In this document: piece by piece, positions 59,500-64,000 of the stretch
How positions within the stretch are numbered: position 1 is the first letter of the stretch
Layout: the number at the start of each line of letters is the position of its first letter
Assembly (NCBI GenBank): GCA_964020975.1
Contig: OZ026630.1
Location: 25,471,239-25,535,238 of the forward strand
Reading direction: 5' to 3'
Length of the DNA stretch: 64,000 bases
DNA from: Hermodice carunculata
Taxonomy: Eukaryota; Annelida; Polychaeta; Eunicida; Amphinomidae
Notes under the pieces: model-generated
What the model was told of the DNA's origin: nothing
Seen by the model: only the letters and a program-made list of their open reading frames with translations
Databases searched by the model: none
Translations under genes and position numbers: made by a program

Positions 59500-62400
59500 C
59501 ATTCATGACAACTTTCTATCGCGCAAGAACGAAATAATTTTACAATAAAGTTTCGATGGTGATCAACATATAAATTTCTTTCATATGCCAAATGAAAATA
59601 GTTTAAAAATGTGCATATCTTACTTATTTACTATTCCCTGGATGCGCCTATCGCAGAAACATGAAAATTGGAGTTGCACTTCTATCTTTTATAGTTTGAA
59701 GATACTTATTTCTAAACTCCGTGCACTTGCCCAAAAGGTAAGGTCAAAGTGAACTGGTTCATATAGGATCTCAATAGAGGACTGCTGGCTGTCCTGACGT
59801 TGCCTATAGCCTTTTTGAGTATCTCTGGACGTCAACGTGTTCTGTGACTGGCAGTGTATACGTAACTATTTTTCCTTTTCATGTCTTTCCCTTTATGTAT
59901 GTTTTATAATTTTTGACTTTTCCGAAACCGCTTGCTTTCAGCTTTTCGTTTAGATTTCAAGTGGAAATGTATCAGTGGGATTTATTGCATTCGCAACAGT
60001 ATTTATTTTTGTCAGTCTGTATTTGTTTTTCTCTTTGTGTTTGTTTTCAGTATCCAGTTACCAATATAAAGATTGTAATTATTGAACCCCTTTTAATTTG
60101 ACTGCATTGTAAAACAGATGAAGCCACTAATCCCCCCCCATCCGCTAAGTGTGATATTAATATGCGAGTACACATTATTAAAAGGATGAACCATCACCGC
60201 ATCAAATATTTTTTTATACGTTATCATTTTTAAACTTGGGAGGGATTAAGTTACCTATAGCATGTAATATATCAAGACTCAACTGCTGAATTGTGTTCTA
60301 CCAATTACACCCCTCCCATCCATAAAAACAAACTTGCCACAATGCATCAAATATATGGGCTTATTATGCAAGTGACGGATGAATAGAAACATGTGCGTAC
60401 GAAGAAAATTTACGACATTTATTTGTTGTGAATATTTGTTTATTCGCAATTTTCATTTCTTCTCTTCTTGCTTGGTCCAGCCCGCGGTTGCTATTAGCAC
60501 CAGTAGTTTGTGTTTTTTGTCTTGCCAAGTAAAAAAACAGCATGTCACAACAGAATTAACCTCCACAACACCATAATAGACTGCCACATGCCTCATCGTA
60601 TTTACAAAAGCTACCAATTACTATGGGAGCCTCCCTGCGGCAGGACTTGACACTATGACGTGAAACACCACGGAACAGAAACCTGAGAGTAGTTACCGCC
60701 CAGGATGGCCAGACAAAGAAAAACATGGGAAGTATACGCAACAGTAAAAATAGGATGTCAGGAAAGATGTTCGAAAGATACTAAATTTGAACGACGAAAG
60801 AAAACACTGAGCTCGCATACAAAATACTGCTCAGCCGCGGGGCGGATAGACCCCAAAAACTGCGGAGCAACCCTCCCTCTAGCTCTCTTCTAAGATCTCT
60901 TCAAACATAAATATACGATTAACAGTAGGTCAGCTACTTTCTTATAAAAGTCTTTTGAATTATATGCTGCAGTCTACCTTCAAAAAAGGTCTAGTACTTT
61001 TGACGTGCTGAAATGCCTACAAAATGTATATATTTATTTATCTATTTATCTGTTAGTTACAGACAGCGACGGTAGTTGACACAGAGCGAAAGCAGTTAAC
61101 AGAGATTTTGCTTTGGTGGAAGGAAGGTGCTATTGGTGATTTGAATTTTTCGGGAAAAAGTGCCAACAAATGTCCTTGGCGGAGAACACTTAATATAGAA
61201 TTGGAGCGGAAGATCATGCTTTGGCCTGCAAAGTTGGCTTCACGGAGTCCAAAGACGGTTCAGATACTGTATCAAAAACTCAATCAGAATCGCGTCTCCA
61301 TTACCAGGGTGGAATATCGGTGAGAAGAATTTAAGTTGCAAAACGTACTGCTATGCACGTTGAAGTCAGATTGTGAATGTCCAGATGGCACCACAGGCCA
61401 GCAGGGATCATCTGATAGCCGACACAAGTAATAATGTATGGCATGATGTGTGGAGTGATTTGCCTGACCAGTGGTGCCCTGAAGTGATTCAAGCGATTCT
61501 GGACTAAGCAATCTATGTGTACAACACACTTCTATGGCTCCTTACATTCCAGCGAGGTTGAAGTTTGCACCAACGTGACTAATAACACGTTTGTATTATA
61601 TTTACCTCCCAGTTTGCGTTGCAAAGGAAGATAAAGCTTAACGAGATGAACTGTACTTAGATGGGTATTGATTTATGGAGCTCATAAAAAATTAGCTTTC
61701 ACTGCACGGTAGTGTATCTTTGTCGTCTCTTTCCTTCCTACCGATAGATAATGTCAAGACACTTGATGTATTACACATTTATAGCGTGTTGGCATATTAA
61801 CCACTTTGTAACTTTCATAATTTATAGGCGATATTGTACCATGTATGCACTGTTGTAACCTTGTCTGGGACGGTTGGTCAGGGATTAACTGGTCGAAGAA
61901 GATTTTCAACTCGTGCGACTATTTGATCAAACTCCATCTTAAATTGCAAAAGCACCCCTTTGCCATCCATTACTCTGCAATTAACTCATGCCATTCTAAT
62001 AGTAGGGTGATTGACTTTGTCAACAGGTTTAAGCGTTTGCAAGCAAAATCGAAACCAAAATGATGATAGCAACAGCGCATGACTTACAAGGCAAAGCGAA
62101 AACGACTGACCCGAGACTGGACACCCTCTTTCTAAACTTATAATCCCTTTCGTTGAGCAATTAGAAAATGTGATTCCTACATTATTGCTGTCAAATGCAA
62201 AAGTAATCCAAATCCATCGAGTGATGAAGTAAACAGGCGGACTGTGACAAGCCTGTGCTCAGGTGACCCCTGGATACACAGATAAGAGTGGTCCTTCGGT
62301 ATAGCATCTAGGTCATCTTTCTTTATATGAGCTCTACATGTACCCTTACCGACAATCCTAATTTTAATAGTTCGTTAAAATAATAGAAAATACTGGCAGC

Positions 62401-62520
62401 ACTATGCAGAAAACACATTTGATGTAGTTGGACTTAAGTACATTCCCGCCAAGCCTGAATAAAATTTTACTTGAAGTTTGGGAAAAGTTGAAAATAACAA
62501 AACCACCCAAATATTCATGA
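59500..62520. other. Intergenic, no gene recognised
   Basis: The 61108-61323 plus frame and overlapping 61284-61529 minus frame show no domain. No repeats of note. Confidence 0.45.
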
Positions 62521-62528
62521 AAAGTACA

Positions 62529-62561
62529 AAAAAAAAAAAAAAAAAAACAACAAAAAAAAAC
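62529..62561 (+). repeat. Poly(A)-rich run
   Basis: A19 followed by CAACA and A9. It lies about 75 bp left of R-X copy 3. Confidence 0.9.
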
Positions 62562-62637
62562 AATGCCACCTATTGAGAAATGAAAGTCTACGGGTCTTGA
62601 AAAGTGTGCTTATCCAATTTGAAGCAATTGGCCAAAT

Positions 62638-62824
62638 AGTACAGAAAAATATGATCCATATTCATTAATTCAATACCCAACACTGACAGCAAAGAAATTC
62701 CAGACTTGCCAAAGCATCAACATTTCTCTTCCAATACCAATGTGAAGAAACAAATTTCACTCCTGACTTGAGACAGGCAGTCACCCATGAAAGGCAACTG
62801 GTGGTTTTAAACCGGTTCTCTCAG
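62638..62824 (+). repeat. Dispersed repeat R-X, copy 3 (empty hAT site)
   Basis: Closest relative of copy 1. It has GAAATTCCAGACTTGCC uninterrupted, giving the pre-insertion state for the hAT element at 12319-12829. It stops after AAACCGGTTCTCTCAG, shorter than the other copies. Confidence 0.85.
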
Positions 62825-62829
62825 TTTCG

Positions 62830-64000
62830 GAAAGGAATTTACAAAGACCGCCCCAACCCCACCATAGAAAATCTTAAAATCATGGGAGCATGACAACTGG
62901 AACAAATTTGGTGGAAACCAGAAGAGACCCAACCAAAGACAAGAGAGTCTAAAGAATTTTCGGACAAATCGAAATTCTACTATGAACAGACGGACAAACG
63001 AAAGGACGGAAGAAGTCGGAAGCAGGAGTTACTGAATGTGGTGAGTTGCATCATTCCCATCACTGTTGGAAAATAAAATGCGTCCTCACCTGAAGAATCG
63101 GTACGTTTGGAAAGCTACTTTCTAATAGTATCATCAAGCGAGATATGTAATTTCCATGCAGAAATTTATCAAAATGAATTGAATGGCATGAACATGAAGT
63201 TGCTTTCGCTAGGCAGATATCCATACAAATTTGTATTCAGTTTGACAGTTTCATTTTGTCAAATTAATGAACATTGAACACTTTGTCCAATACAAAATGT
63301 GCGCAAGATGATAGGCTCCACATAAACAAGAATAAATGTATAGCGTATGACACAGGAGCAGGCACAGAAGAAATGTATTGTAATAAAATTAGGCAGCTGT
63401 AATTGATAGTAAGAGTAATGCGCTCTGCATGGATTGGAGTAAACATCTCCTGTGCCATTGGTATGTCGAGTTAATACTGATTTAGTAAGTTATAAAACGC
63501 GCCTTACAATGCTTTCGTAAGTATACTATATATCTTTTTACATATGAATCATACGTGGCTGTGAGGATTTTGCCATTTGAACTCGAAACCTTGGATGACG
63601 TTACTGATAAGTTTAATTTTTAGTCCATGAGCTGAGGGCCCAATTTTGACCAATTGCTACCACCTGAGGGCACCAAACTTAACAATGCTTTTTTGATTGG
63701 TGTATGTCTCAGGTACTTAGAACAGCATGATGGACTTTTCTGCGACACAGCTTTTAGTCAGTATACGTAATTTAATAGATGTATGTTATTTTGCATAAAA
63801 GGTGAAAAAAATTCTGCATAGTGATTCGTTTGATGAGTATACATGTCATAAGGCAAAAGGTAGCAAGATTTGAATCACAGTTTGTTAATTGAAATGGAAA
63901 CTTGAGGAAATGGAGGTGCTTATCAATTTTAATAAATGTGCAAAGACTGCTAATCATTGCTAATCAATATAGATTTATAATAGTGAAAGTGCTAAACATT
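62830..64000. other. Intergenic, no gene recognised
   Basis: Nothing recognised beyond short frames. Confidence 0.45.

Noticed and set aside
61108-61529. Frames of 71 and 81 codons on opposite strands
   Set aside because: No motif or splice context, and no repeat partner in the window.

Overview
The window looks like repeat-dominated, AT-rich intergenic DNA from a marine bilaterian invertebrate. I base this on endonuclease-type LINEs of the Jockey/CR1-like kinds common in amphioxus, acorn worms, sea urchins, molluscs and cnidarians, on very dense (TA)n, (TATC)n, (TTTC)n and (AAT)n microsatellites, on GT-AG splice signals, and on the absence of any bacterial gene arrangement. I cannot name the species. 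No complete host gene is visible.

Layout. About 2.4-16.6 kb is one nested transposon stack. A minus-strand LINE (LINE-A) is split into three pieces (15425-16550, 11725-11950, 2450-3488). A second LINE (LINE-B, 11951-15424) separates the first two pieces. An 8.2-kb element with inverted ends made of degenerate 100-125-bp repeats (3491-11724) separates the last two. LINE-B carries a dispersed repeat (R-X), and that carries a 511-bp almost fully palindromic hAT-type element (12319-12829) with an 8-bp target duplication. The 8.2-kb element also holds a possible minus-strand first exon (start at 7016) behind E2F-like and ETS-like sites. About 16.6-22.5 kb is quiet. At 22.9-24.5 kb a 1.62-kb element with 16-bp inverted ends and a 6-bp target duplication lies between a promoter-like GC-richer patch and a fragment of a RecQ-like helicase (24.6-25.0 kb). 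Two further candidate exons follow (to 25.74 kb).

From 25.8 to 64 kb the content is microsatellites, four more LINE remnants (27.67-28.46, 43.5-44.33, 46.54-48.64, 56.75-57.86 kb), two copies of a 1.05-kb repeat rich in AGGTCA half-sites (41.0 and 57.9 kb), two copies of repeat R-Y (33.7 and 59.1 kb), two more copies of R-X (35.7 and 62.6 kb), a MITE with a CGAAATTTCG palindrome array (34.6 kb), a 1.55-kb inverted-end element (49.5-51.1 kb), a tRNA-derived SINE head (45.3 kb) and the decayed N-terminal part of a Crypton/DUF3504-type protein (48.9-49.4 kb).

The genes do not form a pathway. The interest lies in the transposon archaeology: empty-site comparison inside the window, nesting order, and three elements whose inverted ends are built from satellite-like arrays. 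All calls rest on reading the sequence; no database search was possible.
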